A DNA stretch of 11,783 nt from Candidatus Pelagibacterales bacterium (GCA_016882165.1 VHBV01000026.1:1-11783); one strand, 5' to 3'; shown: positions 1 through 8,062, numbered from the stretch's first letter. Notes: generated by a model not told the origin, from the letters alone. A program made the numbers and translations.

Positions 1-1139
1 GCTTCATTTACTACATCAATATTCATACAAAGTGGACCAAATAAAATAGAGGGCTCTAAGATGCCTTGAGTTTCTTCTTCTAATTCTATTTTAAATTTGT
101 ACCAAGTTGAAGTGTATAAAAGATTAACTCCAGCATCTAAAACATAAGAACGACGACCATCAGATAAAAGTTTATCTGCAACAACTGATGTTATTAAAAA
201 ACCAGCTTCATCAACTAAGTGACGACCAAGCTCAAAAATTAATTTTGGAGGATTTTTGCGATTTTTTAGTAAATCAAGATGTTTGCCAATTTCATCTGCG
301 TAATCTTCAATATTTGGGACACTAATTTCTGGAGATTGGTAAACAGTTTTTAGGTAATTTTTACTAGCAAAACCTCCGCCAAGATCAATAAATTCAAGTT
401 CATATCCTACAAGCTTTTCAACTTCAGTCATAAAACCAATCATTTTTTCAAGCGCTTTACCATAAGCTTTCTGTTCAGTTATGAATGTACCAATGTGGCA
501 ATGTATACCGTTCACTTTTAGAAAAGATGATCGCAATATTTTATGAATAGCTGCAATTGCTTGACCATTTTCTAAATTAAAGCCGAAGCGTGACCATGCG
601 GGATAAATGCCACAGTTAAAATTAATTCTAATTCCAACGGCAACTTTTTTATTTAAAGATTTGGCAATTTCTTCAATATCAGAAATTTCGTCAAAATGAT
701 CGATGTGAATTTGAGAATTTTCTTCTACAGCTTTTGTTAATGATTTTTTTGATTTAAATGGTCCATTAAATATAATTTTATCTCCTGGAATTCCAAGAGC
801 ACGTGCTTTATCATATTCAAACTCGCTTACAACTTCTGCCCAAGAACCTTCTTCATGAAAACTATTGCAAATTTCGTTTAAGTAGTTGGTTTTATAACTC
901 CATCCAAAACAAACATTTGGATAAATCTCAGACATTGCTTTTTTTGCGTCACGAAATTTTTCTTTTAATTTTTTCTTTGAAAAAACAAACAAAGGTGAGC
1001 CAAATTTTTCCACCAAATCAGATATTTTAACGTCTTCTATAGTATTTCTTATAAATTGGTAATCTTGACCCAAGCTACCATGTTTCAAATACAGAGGATT
1101 GCTTACTTTTACAATGCTTGGTTTTAAATATTGTTTCAT
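1..1139 (-). CDS. Fold-type III PLP-dependent decarboxylase, DAP/ornithine decarboxylase-like (3' end cut by window edge)
   Basis: The reading frame starts at ATG 1139-1137 and runs off the left edge after 379 complete codons. Family features seen: the PLP-lysine motif WSYKTN (Lys83), HCHIGTF at 213-219, the phosphate-binding glycine run IDLGGG at 251-256, ELGR at 303-306 and GPLC with Cys371 near the C-terminus. These follow the order found in LysA and related alanine-racemase-fold decarboxylases. LysA is usually about 420 residues, so roughly 40 are missing. Several motifs depart from textbook LysA (HCHIGTF for HCHIGSQ, ELGR for EPGR, GPLCMNID for GPLCESGD), so a substrate other than free diaminopimelate is plausible. 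Its ATG overlaps the TGA of the upstream ATP-grasp gene by four bases (ATGA), which points to coupled translation and a shared job. dapD lies in the same gene string, so a divergent lysA is the main alternative. Fold and enzyme class are confident; the substrate is not. Confidence 0.88.
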   Translation of the reverse strand, partial: MKQYLKPSIVKVSNPLYLKHGSLGQDYQFIRNTIEDVKISDLVEKFGSPLFVFSKKKLKEKFRDAKKAMSEIYPNVCFGWSYKTNYLNEICNSFHEEGSWAEVVSEFEYDKARALGIPGDKIIFNGPFKSKKSLTKAVEENSQIHIDHFDEISDIEEIAKSLNKKVAVGIRINFNCGIYPAWSRFGFNLENGQAIAAIHKILRSSFLKVNGIHCHIGTFITEQKAYGKALEKMIGFMTEVEKLVGYELEFIDLGGGFASKNYLKTVYQSPEISVPNIEDYADEIGKHLDLLKNRKNPPKLIFELGRHLVDEAGFLITSVVADKLLSDGRRSYVLDAGVNLLYTSTWYKFKIELEEETQGILEPSILFGPLCMNIDVVNE

Positions 1140-2176
1140 AATCCGTTGCGGTTTTTATAAGAAATTAAATTTTGAAATGGTTCTAAGTCGCTTACAAACT
1201 CGGCAGAATAGCGCACCATATATTTCCCAAATGGATAATCAAAATTGTTTTCACAATCTCCATTTTCTAAAATTTCTAAGAGCATTTTAGGCAAGTTTAT
1301 TCCAATTGCGCTTGCAAAATAAACCCAAGCTGGAAAACGAGGATTAATTTCAATTAGATATACTCCTTCTTGGTTGCTTATAAACTCTAATTCAAAAGGT
1401 CCACGCCATTTTGTTTTTTCAACAAAAGAATCACAAATTTTCTCAAGTCTATTATCTTTAATTGATACTGCAGTCCAAACTTTTCCAATATTTGTTGTTA
1501 GCTGCTTTTTTATAGCAACCCTTCCTTTGACTTTTCCTTCTTTGTTGGCAAGAGCAATCATATTCACTTCTTGTCCGCTTACTCTTTCCTGTAGTAAAAT
1601 TGGAAAACCCCAGCTTGCAGCAATTTCTGTTGCTTTTAGAATAGCATTTTCAACGTTATAGCAAGTAAAAGCTTGGTAATATTTTCCCTTAATTATTACT
1701 GGAAAATCATAGTTTCTAAGTTCTTCAGCTAGTTCTGATATATTGAAAATAGTTGTTGTTTTTGGATGTAAACATCCAATTTCTTTGCTAAGTTGAGTTA
1801 GATGTTCTTTGTTTCGTAGTTCAAATTGCTCAATAGTTGGAAGTAAGGTTTTTATCCCAATTTTAGCTAAATAATCTTGATTTTTTATCATCAAAGGAAG
1901 CTCAACATCAAGACAGGGTATTATTATATCAAGACCTGATTTTTGTTTGATTTCTTGTAAAGAATTTAAAGTTACTTCAAAACCTTCATTTGGATAAGGC
2001 ATCAAAAAGCTGTTGGAAAAAAGATTAGGAAGATAATTTCCTGGATCATTTACATCATAGCTAATTCCAATTAGGTTTAAGTCTTTTTCAGTTTCAATAA
2101 GGCTTCTTGCAACTCCACAACCTGGACCCGGGTTGTCTGTTGCGTTAATTCCAGAAATTCCAATAACTTTCTTCAT
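1136..2176 (-). CDS. ATP-grasp domain ligase, carbamoyl-phosphate-synthase-like
   Basis: A 346-residue protein, likely cytosolic. The N-terminal part (about 1-110) looks like a pre-ATP-grasp Rossmann-type domain. The ATP-grasp fold follows: an FPVIIKG strand with the ATP-binding lysine near 163, LLQERVSGQE at 194-203, and the metal-binding C-terminal motif FELEF...LIEINPRFPAW at 261-284, with Glu276 and Asn278 as expected Mg-ATP ligands. The family joins a carboxylate to an amine, thiol or other nucleophile through an acyl-phosphate. The nearest look-alikes are stand-alone relatives of CarB; no glutaminase partner or second CarB half is present, so it is not carbamoyl-phosphate synthase itself. 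It starts one base after the stop of the PqqD-like gene, and its TGA overlaps the ATG of the PLP decarboxylase, so the three are almost certainly translated together. The substrate is unknown. The start has no Shine-Dalgarno sequence. Confidence 0.85.
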   Translation of the reverse strand: MKKVIGISGINATDNPGPGCGVARSLIETEKDLNLIGISYDVNDPGNYLPNLFSNSFLMPYPNEGFEVTLNSLQEIKQKSGLDIIIPCLDVELPLMIKNQDYLAKIGIKTLLPTIEQFELRNKEHLTQLSKEIGCLHPKTTTIFNISELAEELRNYDFPVIIKGKYYQAFTCYNVENAILKATEIAASWGFPILLQERVSGQEVNMIALANKEGKVKGRVAIKKQLTTNIGKVWTAVSIKDNRLEKICDSFVEKTKWRGPFELEFISNQEGVYLIEINPRFPAWVYFASAIGINLPKMLLEILENGDCENNFDYPFGKYMVRYSAEFVSDLEPFQNLISYKNRNGL

Positions 2177-2177
2177 T

Positions 2178-2420
2178 TTATTTTATCAGTCCGTTTATAA
2201 AAAGATTATTCTGAAATTCTAAAACATCGGAAAGAGCTTGTTCGTGACTAAGATTGTAGTTTTTAGCTATAACTTCTGAAACTTCTTTAATTGTTTTATC
2301 TTGTTGCAGCAAAGAAATAATTAAAGTTGCAGATTCGTTGATTTGATAGCTGTCTCCGTTTCTTGAATCAAAAGCTAAACCACTTTTACTTACGCTTAAA
2401 TGACTAATGGCAATTTTCAT
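2178..2420 (-). CDS. Small PqqD-like protein (RiPP recognition element fold)
   Basis: An 80-residue protein that fits the PqqD family in length and pattern: an N-terminal beta-rich part with an SKSGLAFD-type segment followed by SYQINESA (about residues 11-31), then a helical part ending in FINGLIK. PqqD proteins have a small winged-helix fold that binds leader peptides of ribosomally made, modified peptides and delivers them to the modifying enzyme. Stand-alone copies also occur in systems with no known precursor. No phosphopantetheine-site DSL motif is seen, so it is not an acyl carrier protein. It lies 21 bases after pyrD and one base before the ATP-grasp gene, so there is no room for a precursor-peptide gene between them. 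Family assignment is by eye and fairly good; the bound partner is unknown. Confidence 0.75.
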   Translation of the reverse strand: MKIAISHLSVSKSGLAFDSRNGDSYQINESATLIISLLQQDKTIKEVSEVIAKNYNLSHEQALSDVLEFQNNLFINGLIK

Positions 2421-2441
2421 ATTAGATTTTATTTTGAAAAA

Positions 2442-3527
2442 TTATAATTTTTGCATATTAAAATTAACTCCAACAGCTTCTGAAATATTTTTAAAGCCAT
2501 CTTTTTCAACCATTTTGCTTAATTCTTTTTTAATTTTTTCAACTAAGCCAAAACCTTCATATATAAAAGCAGAGTAAATTTGAACTAAAGAAGCTCCACA
2601 TTTAATTTTTTCGTAAGCATCGGCAGCTGAGGAAATACCACCAACTCCAATTAATGGAACTTTACCATCTGTAAACTTATAGAAGTTTTTCAATACGTCG
2701 TTAGATTTCGTTAGTAATGGTTTTCCACTTAAACCACCGGTTTCTGAAAAGTTTTTACTTTTTAAATTTAAGTTGCGGTCAATAGTTGTATTGCTGATTA
2801 TCATGCCGTTAACTGAATTTTTCATGACAATTTCTGCAATGTTATATTGCTCATCTAAATTTAAATCTGGTGCAACTTTTAGTAGAAGTGCAACGTCTTT
2901 ACCATTTTTATCTTTTAGTTCATTTTTTTTCTTCATTATTTCGTTTAAAAATAAATCTAAGTGATCTTGTTTTTGCAAATCGCGTAAGTTTTTAGTGTTT
3001 GGCGAAGAAATATTTATAGTGATGTAAGAAGCCTTATTATAGAATCTTTCAAGAAGCGGCAAATAATCTTCTAGAGCATTTTCAGTATCTTTATTTTTAC
3101 CAATGTTGATGCCCAAAGGAATTTGAATTTTGTTGCTAATTTCATTGATATTTTCAGCAAAAATGTCAGCTCCTAAGTTGTTAAATCCAAGACGATTGAT
3201 AATTGCTTTGTCTTCTTTAAGTCTGAAAATTCTTGGTTTTTCATTTCCTTGCTGTGCAATTGGTGTTACAGTGCCGCATTCAACTGCACCAAATCCAAAT
3301 TTTTCCAGCGTTAATGCAACTTGGGCATTTTTATCAAAACCAGCAGCCATTAAAACTGGATTTTTGAATTGAAGTCCAAACTCTTTTACTTGTAAGTTAT
3401 CATATTCGCGGTTAAGACAAAAAAGCGTGGCAGTTTTTGGACAAAAGCGTAAAAAATCTATGGCTAAATTATGCGTAATTTCAGGATCAATTTGAAAAAT
3501 TGTGGGGCGAAATATTTTGTAAATCAT
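2442..3527 (-). CDS. pyrD: Dihydroorotate dehydrogenase, class 2 (quinone-dependent)
   Basis: Oxidises dihydroorotate to orotate in de novo pyrimidine synthesis, passing electrons through FMN to membrane quinone. The 361-residue length and the N-terminal segment before the barrel (about 1-45, starting MIYKIFRP) mark class 2, in which this helical part docks on the inner membrane. Seen motifs: AAGFDKNAQ 61-69, NRLGFNNLG 111-119, NISSPNTKN 172-180 with Ser175 as the class 2 catalytic base, LLKVAPDL with Lys217, SNTTIDRN 245-252, ETGGLSGKPL 262-271 and the FMN-phosphate loop GVGGISS at 294-300. The gene looks intact. It follows the membrane protein after 62 bases, the widest gap on this strand, and is followed after 21 bases by the PqqD-like gene. 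Many Rickettsia lack pyrimidine synthesis, so its presence says the organism is metabolically less reduced. Confidence 0.97.
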   Translation of the reverse strand: MIYKIFRPTIFQIDPEITHNLAIDFLRFCPKTATLFCLNREYDNLQVKEFGLQFKNPVLMAAGFDKNAQVALTLEKFGFGAVECGTVTPIAQQGNEKPRIFRLKEDKAIINRLGFNNLGADIFAENINEISNKIQIPLGINIGKNKDTENALEDYLPLLERFYNKASYITINISSPNTKNLRDLQKQDHLDLFLNEIMKKKNELKDKNGKDVALLLKVAPDLNLDEQYNIAEIVMKNSVNGMIISNTTIDRNLNLKSKNFSETGGLSGKPLLTKSNDVLKNFYKFTDGKVPLIGVGGISSAADAYEKIKCGASLVQIYSAFIYEGFGLVEKIKKELSKMVEKDGFKNISEAVGVNFNMQKL

Positions 3528-3589
3528 AATTGATTAAAGTTTGGGTAATTTGTTGCTTGTCATTCTTTATTCACCAAATTAACGCTTTT

Positions 3590-4213
3590 TTAAATCTCCT
3601 TGCGGTGAAAAAATATTGCAGAAGTCACTAAACTTCCACTTATAATTAAAATTACTATAGAAAAGTTCTGTAACAGAGAATTTTTTGACAAGCGTTCTTT
3701 AAAATAAGACATTCTTGAGTTGTCAGCATAACTTTTTTTCTGAGCTAAGTTTGTAAATTTGTTATTTTCATTGATAATTTCTAAACTGCTTTTATTTCCT
3801 AAATTACTTGATCCAAAGATCACTGATTTTTGTTGCTCAAACTTATTTTGGTCGAATATTTGATTAATTTTTTCAACATTTTTGCTAATAAAAAACATTA
3901 GAAATGTTGTCATAATTAAAGGTACAAGAAATACCAATAAAATTGGAATTTGTTTTAAATTAATTCTGAAATTATTTAGAGAAAAATTGCTGATAGTAAT
4001 TGTTAAAATGCAGGCAAAATAGAAGGTGGTTATAATTGTTGCTTCTTTTATTACTTCATAATTTGAGATTACCAAGTTTAAAAGAAGCAAAAAAATGAAA
4101 TAAGAAAAAATAACTCCAGCAACAACATTTACTTTGTCTTTTGTGCAAAAGATAACAATTATTGTCACAATTGCAAAAGCTAAAATAGTTAAAAACTTAG
4201 CATCAAAAAACAT
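3590..4213 (-). CDS. Hypothetical membrane protein, about five transmembrane segments
   Basis: A 207-residue, strongly hydrophobic protein. Membrane segments are visible at about 5-24, 30-50, 56-78, 90-113 and 183-203, with a hydrophilic Asn/Lys/Ser-rich stretch (about 114-180) between the fourth and fifth. The first three helices and the pattern of short basic turn, long helix, acidic turn, helix (CTKDKVN, then NYEVIKEATI) recall the MbhD/DUF4040-type module of MnhB/MrpA cation/proton antiporter subunits, but the similarity is weak by eye and I give it only as a possibility. It starts 19 bases after dapD and ends 62 bases before pyrD. No lipobox or clear signal peptidase site is seen. That it is a real gene is well supported by length, membrane pattern and tight packing; the function is not known. 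Confidence 0.8.
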   Translation of the reverse strand: MFFDAKFLTILAFAIVTIIVIFCTKDKVNVVAGVIFSYFIFLLLLNLVISNYEVIKEATIITTFYFACILTITISNFSLNNFRINLKQIPILLVFLVPLIMTTFLMFFISKNVEKINQIFDQNKFEQQKSVIFGSSNLGNKSSLEIINENNKFTNLAQKKSYADNSRMSYFKERLSKNSLLQNFSIVILIISGSLVTSAIFFHRKEI

Positions 4214-4232
4214 CTTTTCGTTATCTTGAATT

Positions 4233-5075
4233 TTAGTCGCGTAATAATTCGTTTACAGAAGTTTTTGAGCGAGTTTTTTCATCAACTTTTTTTACAATTA
4301 CTGCTGCATATAGTGATAAGTTTTTATCACCTTTGTTAGAAGCAATATTTCCAGGAACAACTACCGAATAGGCAGGAACTCTTCCGTAAAATATTTCGCC
4401 AGTTTCACGATCAATGATTTTTGTAGAAGATCCAATGTAAACTCCCATTGAAATTACCGATCCAGTTTCAACAATTACACCTTCTGCAATTTCGCTTCTT
4501 GCACCGATAAAGCAATTGTCTTCAATAATTACAGGATTTGCCTGCAAAGGTTCTAAAACTCCACCAATTCCAGCTCCTCCAGAAATATGACAATGTTTAC
4601 CAATTTGTGCGCAAGATCCAACTGTGGCCCAAGTGTCAACCATAGTTCCTTCATCGACATAAGCGCCAAGATTGACAAAAGAAGGCATTAAAACAACATT
4701 TTTTGCAATAAAAGCTGAGTGTCTGACAACTGCTCCAGCAACCGCTCTGAATCCAGCTTTGCGAAAGTCTTCTTCACTCCAGTTAGAGAATTTTAAAGCA
4801 ACTTTGTCAAAATGAGTTAAAGAGTCGCCATTTGATGAAGATTGGTTTTTGCTTAAAAAGTTATCATTAAGTCTAAAAGAAAGTAAAATTGCTTTTTTAA
4901 TCCATTGATTAACTTGCCAAATGCCGTTTTTCTTTTCACAAATTCTTATTTCACCACGATCAAGTAAGGCAAGAGTTTCATTTACTGAATTGCGAATTTC
5001 ACCAGTTGTTGAAAGATTAATTTCGTTTCTATTTTCAAAAGCTTTTTCAATAATTTGAGCAAGATTTTCAGTCAT
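4233..5075 (-). CDS. dapD: 2,3,4,5-tetrahydropyridine-2,6-dicarboxylate N-succinyltransferase
   Basis: Transfers succinyl from succinyl-CoA to tetrahydrodipicolinate, the committed step of the succinylase route to meso-diaminopimelate (peptidoglycan) and lysine. The 280 residues are close to the E. coli enzyme (274). The N-terminal helical domain (about 1-105) is followed by a left-handed beta-helix of hexapeptide repeats (about 108-220), seen in FRAVAGAVVRHSAFIA, VDTWATVGS with the catalytic Asp147, SGGAGIGGVLEP at 165-176 and DNCFIGARSEIAEG. The C-terminal part carries the GRVPAYSVVVPG segment that covers the active site. It lies 18 bases after hemY and 19 before the membrane-protein gene. 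Its co-substrate is the product of sucCD, which is transcribed divergently a few genes away. The start has no Shine-Dalgarno sequence. Confidence 0.98.
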   Translation of the reverse strand: MTENLAQIIEKAFENRNEINLSTTGEIRNSVNETLALLDRGEIRICEKKNGIWQVNQWIKKAILLSFRLNDNFLSKNQSSSNGDSLTHFDKVALKFSNWSEEDFRKAGFRAVAGAVVRHSAFIAKNVVLMPSFVNLGAYVDEGTMVDTWATVGSCAQIGKHCHISGGAGIGGVLEPLQANPVIIEDNCFIGARSEIAEGVIVETGSVISMGVYIGSSTKIIDRETGEIFYGRVPAYSVVVPGNIASNKGDKNLSLYAAVIVKKVDEKTRSKTSVNELLRD

Positions 5076-5093
5076 TTTAATTTTATTTTAAAT

Positions 5094-6404
5094 TTATAAA
5101 AGCCATTCTAATGAGTCGTAAGAATCACAAGATTTGCATCTTGCCGACCATTGAGATGTTGATATATGGCAGCTGCTACAAGAATAATGCAAATCATCTT
5201 GAATCATTGCAGCTTTGTGTAAATTTTGTTCGGCTTCAATATTATTTTTCAAATATTTTTGAGTACAAGCAAGAAGTTTGTAACCTCTATGAGTTTTCTC
5301 AGATAATAGTGATAGGCGCAAGAATTCATTTGCAATATTGAATTTTTTTACTCTAAAAGCGCTTAAACCAATTGCAAGTTTAGATAAATAGCTGTCTTTA
5401 TTTTTTGATACTAATCTTTTCATTTCGCTAATTCTTTTATCTGCACTAATTTTGTGGTTTGTTAGGTCAAAAATTTCGGCTAAAACTATATGAGGATTTT
5501 TCTCCCATAATTTTTTGATCATCCATTTTGTTTTAAAAATAAAGCCTTTTTTTATCCAGCATTTTAGAATAATTTCTATTGCTGGTAGAAAATTTTCTTC
5601 GGCTTTTAAAGCTAAATTACCATATTTTATCGCTGACCAAAATTCTTTATTGCGATAATGTTCAAAAGCAATTGCAGTATTTATAACTGCAGCATCTCTT
5701 TTTTGTAGATCGTTTAGAAATTTATCTTGTCCATATTCTTTGATTAAAGATTTTGCTTCTTTCCATAAACCTTGTTTTTTGTAAAGAATGAAAAGTTCTT
5801 GAGCAATTTCAATATTATCTTTTTTTACTGATAGAATTTGTTGAGCATAGGCAATTGCTGATAGATCATCTTTTTTATCTAATGATGATTTGAATTTTGA
5901 TTTTAAAACTAAAATTTTTGAATATTTACTATTTTCAATGCTGGCAAAAAGTTTTTCTGCTTTTTCATAAGATTTATTTTCAAGTTCAATTTTTCCCAGT
6001 AAAAATGCATTTAATTTTTGGGTTTTAATTAATTTGGAAGAACTTTTATACAATGATTCTGAAGCTTTTTTATCTTTTAATTCAATTGCCATAAGCAATT
6101 CAGAAAGCTCATCAAATCCTTTGCGATGTTTTTTAATTAAATCTTCTAGTTTTCTAACATGGGTTTTCTTGAAAAGAAGTTTGAAAACAGATGGAAATCC
6201 AATTGTTAAAACTCTTGCAGCCAAATAAGAAACTGCGCAAATAAAAAGTGTTGCAAGAGAAGTCAGTAAAATTGCAATCAAAACATTAGTTCTAATTTCA
6301 TAGCCAAGCCATGTAATTAATACTTCCCCGTTGCTCTCTAAAATCCAAGCAAAAGAGACGCTTATCAAAAAAGCAATGAACAAAAACCACAAAGTTTTAA
6401 GCAT
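5094..6404 (-). CDS. hemY: HemY-family membrane protein with TPR region and C-terminal zinc ribbon
   Basis: A 436-residue inner-membrane protein. Two N-terminal transmembrane helices (about 1-22 and 40-65) flank a segment with WLGYEI, as in the HemY N-terminal domain. A long helical TPR-like region (about 90-400) follows. The last 28 residues hold CSSC (409-412) and CKSC (423-426) around a tryptophan, then a final SLEWLL: a four-cysteine zinc ribbon of the kind found at the C-terminus of alphaproteobacterial HemY proteins. Despite the name, HemY of this type is not protoporphyrinogen oxidase; its role is not settled, with suggested links to haem and membrane assembly. It starts two bases after mic60, downstream of hemD, the standard order in this class. 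Intact, with good family confidence and low functional certainty. Confidence 0.88.
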   Translation of the reverse strand: MLKTLWFLFIAFLISVSFAWILESNGEVLITWLGYEIRTNVLIAILLTSLATLFICAVSYLAARVLTIGFPSVFKLLFKKTHVRKLEDLIKKHRKGFDELSELLMAIELKDKKASESLYKSSSKLIKTQKLNAFLLGKIELENKSYEKAEKLFASIENSKYSKILVLKSKFKSSLDKKDDLSAIAYAQQILSVKKDNIEIAQELFILYKKQGLWKEAKSLIKEYGQDKFLNDLQKRDAAVINTAIAFEHYRNKEFWSAIKYGNLALKAEENFLPAIEIILKCWIKKGFIFKTKWMIKKLWEKNPHIVLAEIFDLTNHKISADKRISEMKRLVSKNKDSYLSKLAIGLSAFRVKKFNIANEFLRLSLLSEKTHRGYKLLACTQKYLKNNIEAEQNLHKAAMIQDDLHYSCSSCHISTSQWSARCKSCDSYDSLEWLL

Positions 6405-6406
6405 AT

Positions 6407-7312
6407 TTAATTCAAGGTTTTTAAGTAAGATAAAATATCGGAATCAATTCTTTGTAACTCAACTGCCACATTAAGTTTAACCAAAAAGTCGGCAGTTATT
6501 TGATGATAAGATTGATCTAGCATTAACAAGTTTTGCATTGCTTCTTGATAATTTTGTTCTTTCAACAATTTTTCAATTCTAACCACAATAGAATCAATAT
6601 CGTTTGGATTCTTTTCATCAATTCTTCTAATCACAATTAATTGAGAAATTTTATGACGAATTTTGAAAAGGAAACTTTGTTGTTCTCCTATGTCGTTTTT
6701 TGTTGCAATAATTTCTGGAATTAAGACTTTGAAATCACTAATTAGTTTTTCTGAACCAATAAAATCTTTTAAAATTGGTCGTAATTGCATAACTTTCTCA
6801 TGTAGGTTAGAATCAAGAATAGAAATAGTTTCAATATCTTGTAGATTCTCATCAAATGTTTGATTAGCAAAATTTTTGGCAAAAACTTTTTGTCTCAAAT
6901 TAATGTAAGAAAAAACCATTTTAGAGAAAGTTTCACGACTTTTATATTTTTCAAAATCTTCTCTCAAAACCTTTATTTGAGTTCTTAGTTCGTTAATTTG
7001 AATCTGATTTTTTAACAACATTTGGTAAACAAACTCTGAACCTTTTTCTTGAAGCTCAGCAATCGAAATTTCAGTTAAGTCATTAGGATTTTCTTCTGGC
7101 GAATTCAAATATTCTTCTGAAATGTCAAAAATTCCATCATCTGAATTGTTCGATTTTGCTGAATTATGCCCATTTTTGTTGTTTGATTTTTGCAGATAAG
7201 AAAAAGCGAAATAAGAAGATACAATTATAAATACAAAAACCGAGACTATAATTATTACAAGCTTATTGCTTTTTTTATTTGTCTGATTTCCAGAGACATT
7301 TTCTTCAGTCAT
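6407..7312 (-). CDS. Mitofilin/Mic60-like inner membrane protein
   Basis: A 301-residue protein with a short cytosolic N-terminus, one transmembrane helix at about 18-40, an Asn/Ser/acidic linker to about 80, a coiled-coil region (about 85-125) and a helical C-terminal domain. The segment FLFKIRHKISQLIVIRR (214-230) and the following helices resemble the mitofilin signature region. Alphaproteobacterial Mic60 is the ancestor of the mitochondrial cristae-junction protein and is encoded between hemD and hemY, exactly as here. The position is the strongest evidence, because the sequence is diverged and shorter than many homologues. Its start overlaps the end of hemD by eight bases, in a different frame, and no Shine-Dalgarno sequence is seen, so translation is probably coupled. 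Expected role: shaping the inner membrane and tethering it to the outer membrane. Confidence 0.82.
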   Translation of the reverse strand: MTEENVSGNQTNKKSNKLVIIIVSVFVFIIVSSYFAFSYLQKSNNKNGHNSAKSNNSDDGIFDISEEYLNSPEENPNDLTEISIAELQEKGSEFVYQMLLKNQIQINELRTQIKVLREDFEKYKSRETFSKMVFSYINLRQKVFAKNFANQTFDENLQDIETISILDSNLHEKVMQLRPILKDFIGSEKLISDFKVLIPEIIATKNDIGEQQSFLFKIRHKISQLIVIRRIDEKNPNDIDSIVVRIEKLLKEQNYQEAMQNLLMLDQSYHQITADFLVKLNVAVELQRIDSDILSYLKTLN

Positions 7313-8045
7313 AAAATTTATTTAGAATTAAATTTTTAGCAAAAGTTGTTGAGTTTTTAAAAACTAATTGCTGTCCTAATTGCTGCGCGAAAATTTTAAT
7401 TTCTTCGCTTAAACAAACAAATTCCGTATTTTGGAAAGCTTCTTTTAGATTATGCTTATCTAATAAGTCATAAAATATTTTAGTACTATTTTTTGAGTAT
7501 AGTAGTGCAAAATCAAAATTTTTTCTTTTAATTTCTTGTAAAAATTGCTCTGAGAAAAATTGATTAGGAACAATTTTGTAAGAGACAATTTTATCAACGG
7601 AAATATTATATTTGTTTAATTCTTGCTTAAAGTCCAGCGTTATAAGCTCGCCACAAAAATATAAAAAGTTTTGTGATGTTTTTGTATTTTCAATAATTAG
7701 TTTCTGTAGATTTTTAGCATTTTCTTGTTGCGGATAAAAGACATTTTTATATCCAGCTTTCAAGAAAAGCTGAGCAGTTTTTTTGCCAACAACAAAAATT
7801 TTTATTTTTTGATCAAATTTTAAATCAGAAAGTGCTATAAGAGCATTTTGTGCTGCATTTAGGCTTGTTATAATAATAGCATCATATCTTTTTTGTTTTA
7901 AAATTTCCAAGTCTTGTTCAGTAAAAGAAATATTTTGAACAGTAAAAATTGGTTCAATAAAAACATCACAGTTACTATCTTGAAGAAACTCTAGAATCTC
8001 TTTTGATTGATTATGTGGTCTTGTTATTAAGATGTTTTGTTTCAT
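7305..8045 (-). CDS. hemD: Uroporphyrinogen-III synthase
   Basis: Closes hydroxymethylbilane with inversion of ring D to give uroporphyrinogen III, in haem synthesis. I place the start at ATG 8045-8043, giving 246 residues that begin MKQNILITRP, the normal start of the family. The frame stays open upstream to 8207, but that would overlap sucC and add 54 residues unlike HemD, so it is rejected. Seen: ITRP near the N-terminus, a central YDAIIITSLNAAQNAL strand-helix, KIFVVGKKTAQLFLKAGY, and a second domain with FDFALLYSKNST and a C-terminal EFVCLSEEI...A segment, matching the two-domain HemD fold. HemD is poorly conserved in sequence, so context counts: it is the first gene of the hemD–mic60–hemY string. 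It is divergent from sucC, with 93 bases between the starts. Confidence 0.93.
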   Translation of the reverse strand: MKQNILITRPHNQSKEILEFLQDSNCDVFIEPIFTVQNISFTEQDLEILKQKRYDAIIITSLNAAQNALIALSDLKFDQKIKIFVVGKKTAQLFLKAGYKNVFYPQQENAKNLQKLIIENTKTSQNFLYFCGELITLDFKQELNKYNISVDKIVSYKIVPNQFFSEQFLQEIKRKNFDFALLYSKNSTKIFYDLLDKHNLKEAFQNTEFVCLSEEIKIFAQQLGQQLVFKNSTTFAKNLILNKFYD

Positions 8046-8062
8046 GTGTTTTTCAAAAACTG

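Noticed and set aside
1374..1661. 95-codon open frame antisense to the ATP-grasp gene
   Set aside because: Low-complexity Ser/Leu/Phe-rich translation, as expected from the reverse strand of an A/T-rich gene.
3528..3589. TAATTTG/CAAATTA inverted repeat before pyrD as a terminator
   Set aside because: The loop is 22 bases, the stem is A/T-rich and there is no T-run; it is weak evidence for a transcription stop.
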